Shown here in pieces: positions 1 to 8,239 of a DNA stretch of 64,000 nt. Below the pieces are notes generated by a model. It was not told the origin of the DNA and did no database searches. It saw nothing but the letters and a program-made list of their open reading frames with translations. The position numbers were made by a program, and so were the translations under genes. This DNA is from CAYJFG01 sp051881695 (GTDB lineage: Bacteria; Bacillota; Clostridia; Oscillospirales; Acutalibacteraceae): positions 62,001-126,000 of the forward strand of contig JBJEQJ010000020.1 in NCBI GenBank assembly GCA_051881695.1, read 5' to 3'. The stretch's first letter is position 1, and every line of letters starts with the position of its first letter.

Positions 1-8
1 ATCCTCAA

Positions 9-33
9 AAACGGCTTGTTTAAGCCATTTTCA
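9..33 (-). terminator. Original tRNA-Trp terminator, left flank
   Basis: Read on the minus strand this is a short GGCTT/AAGCC hairpin followed by five T. It lies just outside the left tRNA fragment, where the terminator of the uninterrupted tRNA-Trp gene would have been before the island inserted. Confidence 0.5.
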
Positions 34-45
34 AGGACTTGTAAT

Positions 46-90
46 TGGCAGGGGCAGAAGGACTCGAACCCTCGGCACGCGGTTTTGGAG
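46..90. repeat. attL: duplicated 3' part of tRNA-Trp
   Basis: These 45 bases match 27001-27045 with one difference (C at about position 64, T in the right copy). They cover the encoded CCA, acceptor 3' strand, T-arm, variable loop and part of the anticodon arm of tRNA-Trp. The match stops abruptly at 90/27045. This is the scar expected when a tyrosine integrase inserts an element into a tRNA 3' end. The two copies are about 26.95 kb apart. Confidence 0.9.
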
Positions 91-603
91 CGACTGTTGA
101 AAGTTCAAAAAGCTGATTGCAATGCCATTTTTAAGCCGTTTATCAAAATGAACTTGATCATCAATTTGATTTTGATGCTTTATTGATGCTATTGGAATTT
201 TTACGCTTACAATATAATAGTTGATGACTTTTTGGTGCTATAGAAATTTCAAATACTGACTGTCTGCTAAAATAACATCCCTTATTGCAGTGTATGGTGG
301 CATGCTAAAATCTATCTGTCAATCATTTCAGAACTCAAATTTTGCGCCGCTGTAAACAAAGAATACATCTCATCAATTTTACAAACCATACACAGGAAAA
401 TTTTCTGTGTATATAAAGTTAGAACTTATAATAAGTGAAATTTTCTTTTGAATTTATATTGATGTTCCGTTGAATAAAGTATATACTATTTTCAACGAAT
501 AGTGTTTGTGGAAATGCTAATAGCTTAAAAAATATAATATTATTTTTGATTTTACAAAATATTAACTGATTTCAGTAAGACTTTAAATCATAAGGAGTAT
601 AGA
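91..603. other. Left-end non-coding region with possible integrase arm sites
   Basis: No gene is seen. The region is very AT-rich. It holds TTTGATGCTT (171-180) and ATTGATGCTATT (182-193). The latter 12-mer recurs in the same orientation near the right end at 26834-26845. Paired repeats near both att sites are what arm-type integrase binding sites look like; this role is inferred. Confidence 0.45.
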
Positions 604-1056
604 ATGGGTTTATTAGAATGTGCAAGTAGCAATTCAGTTTATCGTGGATATGATTATTATAATTGTGATAAAGTAATTTCTTTTCAAAAAAATTCTGATG
701 GTGTATATAATGGCATCGTAGAAGGAAGTAATGGCAAATTATATGAAGTTTACATAGATGCTAATCACCCACGAAAATCGCATTGTAATTGTCCTCACGC
801 AAATGGTAAAAGGATAGTGTGCAAACATCAAGTGGCGTTGTTCTTTAATGCTTTCCCTGAAAAAGCTCAAGAATACAAAAAAGAATTAGATTCATATTAC
901 GATTATATGGAAAAACAAAAAGAGGATGAAGAAGAGGCTCTTATTAAGTTTATTCATAAATGCAAAAAGTCGGAACTAGAGGATATTTTATATTCATTAC
1001 TTATGGATTCGCCGGAATGGTTATATGATAGATTTATAAGAGAATATTTGGGATAA
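604..1056 (+). CDS. SWIM zinc-finger protein
   Basis: A 150-residue protein. The SWIM pattern CxC...CxH is seen as C61, C63, C73 and H75, in the stretch HCNCP...VCKH. SWIM domains bind zinc and nucleic acid or proteins, and occur in MuDR-type transposases, helicases and many stand-alone bacterial proteins of unknown role. The C-terminal half (about 88-150) is acidic, helical and coiled-coil-like. The start is supported by AAGGAG seven bases upstream. A strong terminator follows at 1079-1123, so the gene is a single transcription unit at the left edge of the island. I do not know its function; its place next to a restriction cluster makes a DNA-related role plausible but unproven. Confidence 0.75.
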   Translation: MGLLECASSNSVYRGYDYYNCDKVISFQKNSDGVYNGIVEGSNGKLYEVYIDANHPRKSHCNCPHANGKRIVCKHQVALFFNAFPEKAQEYKKELDSYYDYMEKQKEDEEEALIKFIHKCKKSELEDILYSLLMDSPEWLYDRFIREYLG

Positions 1057-1078
1057 TAAAAACAATATGTAGTAAAAT

Positions 1079-1123
1079 ACAGACCAGAGATTAGGTGAAA
1101 TCCTGCCCTCTGGTCTGTTTTTT
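1079..1123 (+). terminator. Rho-independent terminator after the SWIM gene
   Basis: An 11-bp perfect stem (ACAGACCAGAG / CTCTGGTCTGT) with an 18-base loop is followed by a run of six T. It separates the SWIM gene from the restriction operon. Confidence 0.85.
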
Positions 1124-1296
1124 GGGTATGCTTAATAATTATGCTAAGCCAAGACAAAGAAAAACGCTAATATGTATTTAGAAATAGTGTTTGTAAGATA
1201 TGTCTGTATTTTTCGGGCTAATTTTATACATAAATGATATTGCTATTATTCCAGATTTGGAATATAATATTATTATCGAACATATGAGGTGATAAT

Positions 1297-2358
1297 GTGC
1301 TTGCATATATGACAGCCAGTGAAGCGGCTGAAAAGTGGAATATATCCCACAGACGAGTTATTACTCTCTGTCAGGAGGATAGAATCCCCGATGTTGCAAT
1401 GTTGGGAAATATGTGGATAATACCAAATGATGCCACAAAACCGGCAGACGGCAGAACAACTCGATATGAGAACAAAAATCCTGCTAAACCATTTATTAAA
1501 TGGGCCGGTGGCAAAGGGCAGTTGCTTCCGACTATAAGAAAATTTTATCCAAAGGGACTTGGCATTACAATAAAAAAATATTGTGAACCAATGGTAGGTG
1601 CCGGTGCAGTATTGTTTGATATTTTGAATACATGTGAGATGGATGAAGTGTATATCTGCGATATTAATGAAGAACTGATGAATGTATATGAGGTTGTTAA
1701 ATCAAAGGTGGACAAGTTAATAACCTTGTTAAAGAATTACGAAGTTGAACATTTGGCAAGAAATGATGAAGAAAGAAAGCTGTACTACTACGAAAAAAGA
1801 GAAGAGTATAATAAGGAAATACAAAACTCTAACAAGAAAAATTCCGTGTTGAGAGCATCACTGTTTATATACCTGAACAAAACTTGTTTCAATGGGCTAT
1901 ACAGGGTAAACAAAAAAGGTTTGTTTAATGTCCCTATGGGTTCGTACAAAAATCCAACAATATGTGATGTTGACAACCTAAACAAAACCTCAGAACTGTT
2001 GCAGAATGTAACAATATTAGTCGGAGATTACACAAGGATTACTGAATACATTGATGAGAATACATTAGTGTATTTTGATCCACCTTACAGACCATTAACT
2101 AAAACTTCGGAATTCACATCATATAATGCAGATGAATTTGGTGATGCTGAGCAGATTAATCTTGCAGAGTATATAAAATCGCTTAATGCAAAGGTAATGG
2201 CAAGCAATTCCGATCCGAAAAATGTTGACGAAAACGACAACTTCTTTGATGATTTATATGCGGGAATGAAAATCTACCGTGTAACAGCAACTAGATCAAT
2301 TAACAGCAAAGGTAAAGGTAGAGGAAAAATAAATGAACTGTTGATTAAAAATTACTAA
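1297..2358 (+). CDS. Dam/DpnM-type adenine-N6 DNA methyltransferase with N-terminal HTH
   Basis: A 353-residue protein of the D12 class (MethyltransfD12). Motif X-like KWAGGKGQLL is at 68-77, the AdoMet motif I EPMVGAGAVLFD at 97-108, the family signature FNGLYRVNKKGLFNVP near 198-213, and the catalytic DPPY at 261-264. Known members (Dam, M.DpnII, M.Sau3AI partners) methylate adenine, usually in GATC. GATC is inferred here from the Sau3AI-like nuclease downstream. Residues 5-50 form an extra excisionase/MerR-like helix-turn-helix (TASEAAEKWNIS...) not found in Dam. It probably binds DNA for autoregulation. The start is GTG at 1297, with GAGG eight bases upstream; an ATG lies at 1309. It is the first gene of a tight operon running to 6363. 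Confidence 0.9.
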   Translation: MLAYMTASEAAEKWNISHRRVITLCQEDRIPDVAMLGNMWIIPNDATKPADGRTTRYENKNPAKPFIKWAGGKGQLLPTIRKFYPKGLGITIKKYCEPMVGAGAVLFDILNTCEMDEVYICDINEELMNVYEVVKSKVDKLITLLKNYEVEHLARNDEERKLYYYEKREEYNKEIQNSNKKNSVLRASLFIYLNKTCFNGLYRVNKKGLFNVPMGSYKNPTICDVDNLNKTSELLQNVTILVGDYTRITEYIDENTLVYFDPPYRPLTKTSEFTSYNADEFGDAEQINLAEYIKSLNAKVMASNSDPKNVDENDNFFDDLYAGMKIYRVTATRSINSKGKGRGKINELLIKNY

Positions 2359-2372
2359 AAGGGGGTGAAATA

Positions 2373-2522
2373 ATGCCATATGGTGAATATGCAGAATGTC
2401 CAAACTGCGGTAAAATTGCTCACGGAGAAGAAGAGATAGAAGAACTTTTTGGTTACAGAAATATGGGCGATGAAAAAATCATTCCGCAGTCTTGGTGCAA
2501 AGAATGTAGGAGTGATAGTTAA
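2373..2522 (+). CDS. Small Cys-rich (zinc-ribbon-like) protein of the restriction operon
   Basis: A 49-residue ORF with two CxxC pairs (ECPNCG near the N terminus, WCKECR near the C terminus). It starts 15 bases after the methyltransferase stop, with GGGGGTG as ribosome binding site. Two CxxC knuckles in so short a protein point to a structural zinc site. Its place between the methyltransferase and the nuclease suggests an accessory or regulatory role in the restriction system. I do not recognise a named family; it may simply be overlooked in most annotations because of its size. Confidence 0.7.
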   Translation: MPYGEYAECPNCGKIAHGEEEIEELFGYRNMGDEKIIPQSWCKECRSDS

Positions 2523-2537
2523 ATCCCGAACAAAAGC

Positions 2538-2631
2538 GCTGATGGTGCAGGAAAGTTTTTTCTGCACTATCAGATTAATACTTAATACCTTATATATGAT
2601 TATTTGAACTGCGCAATATGTGCAGTTTGTT
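2538..2631 (+). promoter_or_regulatory. Two hairpins ahead of the restriction nuclease gene
   Basis: First hairpin: CTGATGGTGCAG paired with CTGCACTATCAG (one G-T pair) around a T-rich loop. Second: AACTGC paired with GCAGTT at about 2608-2627. They fill the 133-base gap between the Cys-rich protein and the nuclease, the only sizeable gap in the operon. They could damp or time nuclease expression relative to the methyltransferase (inference). Confidence 0.45.
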
Positions 2632-2655
2632 CCTTTGGAAAGAAGGTCAATAACT

Positions 2656-3312
2656 ATGAAGTTAAAAGAAGCACAGGAAAAGATTAAAACCATTTGCAAT
2701 ATCCCCTTTGCGGATATTTTTGAAGAGTCTGATTTACCTATGATTATCAAAAATAAAGGCAAAACCGGTCAATTACTGGAAATGGCTTTGGGAAAGAAAC
2801 TTGATAATGCAAACATCGACTTTGAGGACGGAGAACTAAAGAGCAATAAATGTAATGCAACAGGTAGACCTCTTGAGACAGTTTTTATTACGCAAATTGC
2901 AAGTATTATTGACGAACTGATTGTTGAAAAACCGTTTGAAGAAACACACTTATATGAGAAAATCAGCAATATGTTGTATGTGCCTGTTTGTAAAGTCGGA
3001 GATCCGCATAACTGGATGTTTCTTGATGCAATTCATATTGATTTGTCAAAGCCCGAGTTTTCTTCTCTTTTGAACATTTGGAGAGATGATTATTACTCTA
3101 TTTGCAGACAGTTAAAAGAACACATTGAAACATCAAAGGATGGATTTATACATACATCAAACGGAACGCATATTCAGGTTAGGAGCAAGGATTCTAAGCC
3201 TTATCATCCAATCTATTCAAAAATATATGGACGGGAAGTTTCAAACAAAAACCATGCTTTTTATTTTCAAAAGCAATTTGTTAAGGATATACGAGAAATG
3301 TATAATAAATAA
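2656..3312 (+). CDS. MutH/Sau3AI-family restriction endonuclease, probably GATC
   Basis: A 218-residue protein. The fold signature of MutH and R.Sau3AI is visible: NKGKTGQLLEMALG (33-46) holding the first acidic residue, then DFEDGELKSN (55-64) with the D...ExK catalytic centre (E60, K62). These enzymes cut at GATC. Sau3AI cuts unmethylated sites, and MutH nicks hemimethylated ones during mismatch repair. At this length it resembles a single MutH-like domain, shorter than R.Sau3AI, which is a tandem of two such domains, so it may act as a dimer. The ATG at 2656 is chosen over an in-frame ATG at 2620, since AGAAGG lies ten bases upstream. The neighbouring Dam-like enzyme supplies protective methylation. 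Confidence 0.85.
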   Translation: MKLKEAQEKIKTICNIPFADIFEESDLPMIIKNKGKTGQLLEMALGKKLDNANIDFEDGELKSNKCNATGRPLETVFITQIASIIDELIVEKPFEETHLYEKISNMLYVPVCKVGDPHNWMFLDAIHIDLSKPEFSSLLNIWRDDYYSICRQLKEHIETSKDGFIHTSNGTHIQVRSKDSKPYHPIYSKIYGREVSNKNHAFYFQKQFVKDIREMYNK

Positions 3313-3324
3313 AGAGGTAGTCAG

Positions 3325-3867
3325 ATGGCAGTTAACACTCATGGTGGCGGTGCTTGTACAAATGAACACGGCTTAAAATTTGAACAGGAAACTAGTCTTG
3401 AAGATGCTTTAATAAATGCTGGTTATTCTATATCAAAAAGAAATCTTGTATTAGACAAGCAGAAAAATCGCTTAGCCCTAATTGCACCAAAACAGAAGTT
3501 CTATAGTAGTTTTTTGGAATCAGAAAATATTGATTGGAGAAATTGTATTTCAAAACGACTTTTCCCTGATGAAGCACTAATTAATTTTACAAACAATACT
3601 GTATATATCATAGAAAAGAAATTTCAACATGGTCCCGGTTCGGTAGATGAAAAACTTCAAACATGTGATTTCAAGAAAAAGCAATATAAAAAATTACTTT
3701 ATGATACAATATATGGAATCGAATACATATATGTTTGTAATGATTGGTTTAAGCAATCCTGCTATAAAGATGTACATGATTATATTCATTCTGTCGGTTG
3801 CCACATTTTCTTCAATGATATTCCACTTGATTTTCTTGAATTACCTTTAGCAAATCGGGAGAAATAA
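3325..3867 (+). CDS. PD-(D/E)XK nuclease, putative second restriction endonuclease
   Basis: A 180-residue protein starting 12 bases after the MutH-like gene, with AGAGGTAG upstream. The PD-(D/E)XK core is seen as PDEALINF at 81-88 and YIIEKKFQ at 94-101 (E97, K99). It is followed by GSVDEKLQT, a pattern common in small type II-like restriction enzymes where the loop after the catalytic strand binds DNA. The recognition sequence cannot be told. It abuts a methyltransferase gene (two bases between stop and start), so these two form a natural restriction-modification pair inside the same operon as the GATC pair. Alternatively it could be a subunit that works with the MutH-like enzyme. Confidence 0.75.
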   Translation: MAVNTHGGGACTNEHGLKFEQETSLEDALINAGYSISKRNLVLDKQKNRLALIAPKQKFYSSFLESENIDWRNCISKRLFPDEALINFTNNTVYIIEKKFQHGPGSVDEKLQTCDFKKKQYKKLLYDTIYGIEYIYVCNDWFKQSCYKDVHDYIHSVGCHIFFNDIPLDFLELPLANREK

Positions 3868-3869
3868 TT

Positions 3870-4613
3870 ATGGCAAAAAAGATAACTAAATGGGAACCTG
3901 AAGATTTTGAATTGGAAATGACTACACACTGGTCATTTCCGGAAAGAGGGAAATGGGCAACTCATGATGCGAAATATAGGGGTAACTGGTCGCCGTATAT
4001 TCCAAGAAATTTACTGCTTCGTTATTCGAAGGAGGGTGACTTGGTGCTTGATCAGTTTGCCGGTGGCGGAACTACATTAGTTGAAGCAAAGTTACTTAAT
4101 AGAGATATTATAGGAGTGGATGTTAACCCGCAGGCATTAGACAGATGCAGAGAAAAGTGTGACTTTGAAAGGGTTAACTGTGGTAAAGTTTATTTCAAGC
4201 AGGGTGATGCAAGAAATCTTAATTTTGTTCCGGACGAAAGTATTGATATGATATGTACTCATCCTCCTTATGCAAATATTATTGAATACAGCGAAGATAT
4301 ACCCGAAGATTTGTCACACCTGAAAGTTCCTCAGTTTCTTGAAGGAATGAAAAAGGTAGCTGATGAAAGCTACCGAGTTCTTAAAAAGGATAAGTTTTGT
4401 GCTGTGCTTATGGGAGATACAAGACAAAAAGGTCACATGATTCCTATGAGTTTTGATGTAATGAAAATCTTTCAAGACGCAGGTTTTAAACTAAAGGAAA
4501 TCATAATCAAAGAACAACATAATTGCAAAGCAACAGGATTTTGGAAAACAAATAGCGTAAAATATAACTTTTTACTCATCGCACATGAGTATTTGTTTGT
4601 GTTTAAAAAATGA
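3870..4613 (+). CDS. DNA methyltransferase (N4/N6 type, THPPY motif)
   Basis: A 247-residue protein. AdoMet motif I is FAGGGTT at 63-69 with the following acidic strand end GVDVNP (82-87). The catalytic motif IV is THPPY at 130-134. The order motif I then IV, with T/S-PPY, fits amino-methyltransferases of the N6_N4_Mtase superfamily. Whether it modifies C or A is undecided. It starts two bases after the PD-(D/E)XK gene, so the two are almost certainly translationally coupled and functionally paired. The small size and lack of a clear separate target-recognition domain suggest a simple type II enzyme. It differs from the second (DpnA) methylase of DpnII systems, which uses DPPY. Confidence 0.82.
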   Translation: MAKKITKWEPEDFELEMTTHWSFPERGKWATHDAKYRGNWSPYIPRNLLLRYSKEGDLVLDQFAGGGTTLVEAKLLNRDIIGVDVNPQALDRCREKCDFERVNCGKVYFKQGDARNLNFVPDESIDMICTHPPYANIIEYSEDIPEDLSHLKVPQFLEGMKKVADESYRVLKKDKFCAVLMGDTRQKGHMIPMSFDVMKIFQDAGFKLKEIIIKEQHNCKATGFWKTNSVKYNFLLIAHEYLFVFKK

Positions 4614-4632
4614 AATTATAGGAGTGAATATT

Positions 4633-6363
4633 ATGGAACTAAAAGCAACACCAAAAAGTATTGACGATGTATTAAGATTGCAAAGAAAATATATAATACC
4701 TCGTTTTCAAAGGGAATATTCTTGGGAACAAGATGAACTATCAGAAATTTTCGAAGATTTAATTGACAATATAGTATTTTCTGACCAAAAACTAAACACT
4801 AATGAATATTTTATAGGTTCATTAGTTCTTGTTGGTGATGATGATAACACTTCAAATATTGAACGTTATGTTGTAGATGGACAACAAAGATTAACTACAT
4901 TTACGATTGCTTTTTCTGTCTTAGCTCAAAAATTCAAAGAATTAAAAGAAGAGAAACTCAGCAAAATTACTCACCTAAATGTTTTAGGTGAAGATAACGA
5001 TGGTAACCCATATACAAAACTCGTAAATGAAAATCCTAAACCATTTTTTCAAAAAAGAATCCAACAAAAAGATATAGATTTCGCTATAGTTCCCAAGAGC
5101 AATGAAGAAAAGAGGATGCTATATGCATATAATTTTTTTGATAAACAATTAAAGGAAGTTAATTTGCTTAAATCTATTGCAGAAAGAAATATTGGAATGG
5201 TAGATATTAAATATATAGATGCTCTAAAAGCGTTTAGGGATCAAATTTTAAAGTGTAAAGTTATCTATGTAACTGTAAAATCATTTGAAGATGCATATAC
5301 AATATTTGAAGTCTTAAATGCAAAAGGTAAAGATCTTTCGCCAATTGATATAATTAAAAATTCAATCTTTAGTATTTTAACGGACGAAGAACCTTTAGAT
5401 GCCGCATCTGATAAGTGGAATAAAATAAAGTCAGCACTTAAAAAATGTGAAGGAGTAGATTTAAATACATTCTACAGGCATTACTGGCAATCAAAGTATT
5501 GTTTATCAACATCTCGAAAATTGGTAGCAAACTTTGAAAAATATATTCCAAAGACTATATCTGATTATACTAAATTTATAGATGAGTTAGAACGTGCATC
5601 TATAAGTTATTCTGAAATGATTATACCTCAAGCCGAAAAATGGAATCAACCAGAATATTTGCCTATTTATACAACATTGATAGCGCTAAAGACATTTAAC
5701 ACGACACAAGTACGAATGTTTTTACTTGCCTTATTTGATGTAAAAGATGCAAAACTAATCTCTCATAAAAACTACAAAAAAATTCTTTTGTTTTTGGAAC
5801 ATTTCCATTTTATTTTTACTGCAATTTGCTCTTGTAGGCCGTCTGGTCTTGAAAGACGATATTCTTCCTATGCAAGGAAATTACGCAATTGTCGCTCTAA
5901 AGAAGAGAGTGCAGAATGCATAAATGAATTGATTGTTGATTTAAAAACCTCTTTACCAGAATATAATGTTTTTGAATCAAGTTTTAAAAAAATAATATAT
6001 ACATCAAATCAAGAAAAGGACAAAAAACTTGTTCAATATATTCTAAAAAAACTAGAAGTTTATTATTCCACGAATGAATTAAAACCCAATTCGTTTACAA
6101 TTGAGCATATTTTGCCTGAGTCAACGAGAAAAAATTGTATAGGTATGATTGGTAATTTGCTTCCTTTAGGGGAAAAATTAAATAATGAATTAGAAGATAA
6201 AAGTTTTGAATATAAGATTAAACGATATACTGAATCACAATATGCATCGGTAAAAGATTTTGTTAAGAAATATACAGATGAAGAAAACTGGGATGAGCTG
6301 TCAATTGAAAAAAGGACTATTGATATTGCACATATTTTATATGATAACATAATAGAAGGATAG
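4633..6363 (+). CDS. GmrSD-type type IV restriction protein (DUF262-DUF1524)
   Basis: A 576-residue protein. The N-terminal DUF262 domain shows QREYSW at 26-31 and DGQQRLTT at 82-89, a ParB/Srx-like nucleotide-binding fold. The C-terminal DUF1524 domain shows the His-Asn-His signature IEHILPE near 489-495 and IGNLLPLGEKLNN after it. In GmrSD and BrxU-type enzymes, NTP binding by the first domain controls DNA cleavage of modified phage DNA by the second. Single-chain fusions like this one are common. Start ATG 4633 has AGGAGTG seven bases upstream. It follows the methyltransferase by 19 bases, so modified-DNA and unmodified-DNA restriction seem to share one operon. It ends 19 bases from the convergent gene at 6383. 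Confidence 0.88.
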   Translation: MELKATPKSIDDVLRLQRKYIIPRFQREYSWEQDELSEIFEDLIDNIVFSDQKLNTNEYFIGSLVLVGDDDNTSNIERYVVDGQQRLTTFTIAFSVLAQKFKELKEEKLSKITHLNVLGEDNDGNPYTKLVNENPKPFFQKRIQQKDIDFAIVPKSNEEKRMLYAYNFFDKQLKEVNLLKSIAERNIGMVDIKYIDALKAFRDQILKCKVIYVTVKSFEDAYTIFEVLNAKGKDLSPIDIIKNSIFSILTDEEPLDAASDKWNKIKSALKKCEGVDLNTFYRHYWQSKYCLSTSRKLVANFEKYIPKTISDYTKFIDELERASISYSEMIIPQAEKWNQPEYLPIYTTLIALKTFNTTQVRMFLLALFDVKDAKLISHKNYKKILLFLEHFHFIFTAICSCRPSGLERRYSSYARKLRNCRSKEESAECINELIVDLKTSLPEYNVFESSFKKIIYTSNQEKDKKLVQYILKKLEVYYSTNELKPNSFTIEHILPESTRKNCIGMIGNLLPLGEKLNNELEDKSFEYKIKRYTESQYASVKDFVKKYTDEENWDELSIEKRTIDIAHILYDNIIEG

Positions 6364-6382
6364 AAACTGTTATAAGTTAAAC

Positions 6383-7900
6383 TCAATGCTTCCTATTTCT
6401 ATTAGGAAAGCAACTATCCATCCAATTGATAAAATATTCCTCTGTTAGCTTTCCATCAATACATTCATTTCGTTTTGTCATAGCTTCGTACTTCCACTTT
6501 TTAAAATCATTTTCAAGAATGGTATGAACCTTAACTCTGGCAGAATATCTCTTGTAATATTTATTATAAATCTTAATGGCGGCGTTGTCCGCCATTTTCT
6601 TTTTGTAGTTTTCAAGTGCCATAATATCCTGACAGTTCCGTGTTTCACCTTCTGCGATTCTATCACAGTAGTTTGTGTTATAATTGCCCTTCATAATGAA
6701 ATACTTGCCACAGCGTTTGCACTTTCTGAAACGAATATCCTGTTCAAGCATTTTTGTGAATTCAAGGTCAAGAATATCAGCTACAGAACGGAACTCATAA
6801 TTTGTATTTATAAAATGCGGAAATCTGATTATGCTCTTTAATTCATCTATATCAACATTGAACTTTTCCGCAAAATTTATATGTTGTTCTGTTGCTTCAA
6901 TTTCAGTTCCCAGTCGGTCTACAAATTCATCCGTTGTCATACCATAGAGCATTTTACTTCCACTCATTTGAGAAAGTTTGAAATCAAAAACTTCCCTTCT
7001 TCTTGAATATACAGGTTCATTGTGCAGCCTTTTGTAGATAAAATATCTTTCTGCAGGCAACCTATTACCTAAAACCTCCGGATAAAAATCCTCATCAAAG
7101 CAAAATTCAATCAGGTCAAGATATTCCTTTTGCAACATAATCAGATAGTTATAGTACCACGCAAGAGCATCTTTTTCTCTGCCGTTACCGTGGAAAATAG
7201 GTGGGCAGATAGCAGAATAAAGAGAAGCATAAGATATTTTATTAGTGTTAGGCACCGTATTTGAATACTCAAAATAATCCTCCACAATCTCTTGATTACG
7301 GTTATAAACCTTTTCCGGATGTGGAGTATTATTGATTATAACAGGATTTTCTTCTCTGTATTTTTGACACAACTCATCAAGGGCAAAGAAAAAGCTATAA
7401 CTTTCTCTAAAAGGTGTTTCAAAATCAGCATAAATAAAATCAAGAATCCCCTCGCCAATACCAAGCTTTATTCTGCAGCCACTCAGCACATTATTTAAAG
7501 GCTCTCGTTTATCTATGCCCTGCTCTTCGTATTCCTCGTTGAAAAATTTTTCAATCTCATAATTGTCAATGTCATATTTGCTCTGAAACTTTTGAAAATC
7601 TATTTTGTTTTGTTCAAGTTCTTCAATTCTTGACTCTTCATATTCAGCAATTTCTTCTTCGCTTAAAATATCAGGATGAACATCTCTACGACCGGCTTCA
7701 AATTTTTCAAATTCGTCAATCTCATTTTTCATTGTGATGAACTCGTTAAACGAATCAACCTTTATAATAACCTTCTTGCTGTTAGGATAAAAGGTAGCAT
7801 AATTTAGAAAAAAGTTAAATGAAACATCTTCATTACCTTGCCGGTAAATTCTATACTTTTCTCTTTCGCTTATTTGATATTCCGAGTAATCTTTCTTCAT
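6383..7900 (-). CDS. DUF6076-like protein with C-terminal zinc knuckle
   Basis: A 505-residue cytoplasmic protein with no signal or membrane segment. About residues 395-425 hold CKRCGKYF...NYCDR...NC, a probable zinc site. I recall this arrangement from the uncharacterised DUF6076 group of Clostridia, but could not check it. The N-terminal 130 residues are highly charged (runs of Glu) and probably helical. Function is unknown. It is transcribed toward the GmrSD gene, with 19 bases between stops and no hairpin terminator. Upstream it is divergent from the excisionase-like gene. It starts at ATG with GGGAG upstream. Such genes often lie in mobile elements, where host-take-over or defence roles are possible. 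Confidence 0.7.
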   Translation of the reverse strand: MKKDYSEYQISEREKYRIYRQGNEDVSFNFFLNYATFYPNSKKVIIKVDSFNEFITMKNEIDEFEKFEAGRRDVHPDILSEEEIAEYEESRIEELEQNKIDFQKFQSKYDIDNYEIEKFFNEEYEEQGIDKREPLNNVLSGCRIKLGIGEGILDFIYADFETPFRESYSFFFALDELCQKYREENPVIINNTPHPEKVYNRNQEIVEDYFEYSNTVPNTNKISYASLYSAICPPIFHGNGREKDALAWYYNYLIMLQKEYLDLIEFCFDEDFYPEVLGNRLPAERYFIYKRLHNEPVYSRRREVFDFKLSQMSGSKMLYGMTTDEFVDRLGTEIEATEQHINFAEKFNVDIDELKSIIRFPHFINTNYEFRSVADILDLEFTKMLEQDIRFRKCKRCGKYFIMKGNYNTNYCDRIAEGETRNCQDIMALENYKKKMADNAAIKIYNKYYKRYSARVKVHTILENDFKKWKYEAMTKRNECIDGKLTEEYFINWMDSCFPNRNRKH

Positions 7901-8029
7901 AATCTGCTCCCAAAATTAGAAAATGTAGATGCTTTAGATTTTCGATAATCAACATCACTCCAACTAAGATTATACAATCCTATTGTTTCACTGTCAATTT
8001 TCTGTTACCCTAAAACAGAGGTGAAGAAG

Positions 8030-8239
8030 ATGAATGAAAATCCATATAAAAGCTATGATGAACTGCCGTTGATGTTATCGGTTCAGGAAATTGCAAAGGT
8101 TCTTGGAATATCAAAAACGAGTGCATATGAATTGGTCAGGTCAAAAGGTTTTCCTGTACTGAAAATCGGTTCAAGGTTGGTAGTACCAAAGGAAAAGTTC
8201 CGTGAGTGGGTTGAGCAGAACACGGGAGGAAGTATTTGA
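8030..8239 (+). CDS. Excisionase-like HTH protein
   Basis: A 69-residue winged-HTH protein of the excisionase/MerR-like DNA-binding family. SVQEIAKVLGISKTSAYELV is the helix-turn-helix, and KIGSRLVVPKEKF is the wing. Such proteins usually sit near the replication or mobilisation genes of integrative elements and steer integrase toward excision. ATG 8030 is chosen over GTG 8021 because AGAGGTG then lies at proper distance. It overlaps the next gene (TTG start within its TGA). The nearest integrase is 8 kb away, an unusual separation that suggests insertions between them. Confidence 0.82.
   Translation: MNENPYKSYDELPLMLSVQEIAKVLGISKTSAYELVRSKGFPVLKIGSRLVVPKEKFREWVEQNTGGSI

Noticed and set aside
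3870..4613. Second methyltransferase as a DpnA-type GATC single-strand methylase
   Set aside because: The motif is THPPY with a different motif I context; the pairing with the PD-(D/E)XK gene suggests its own specificity.
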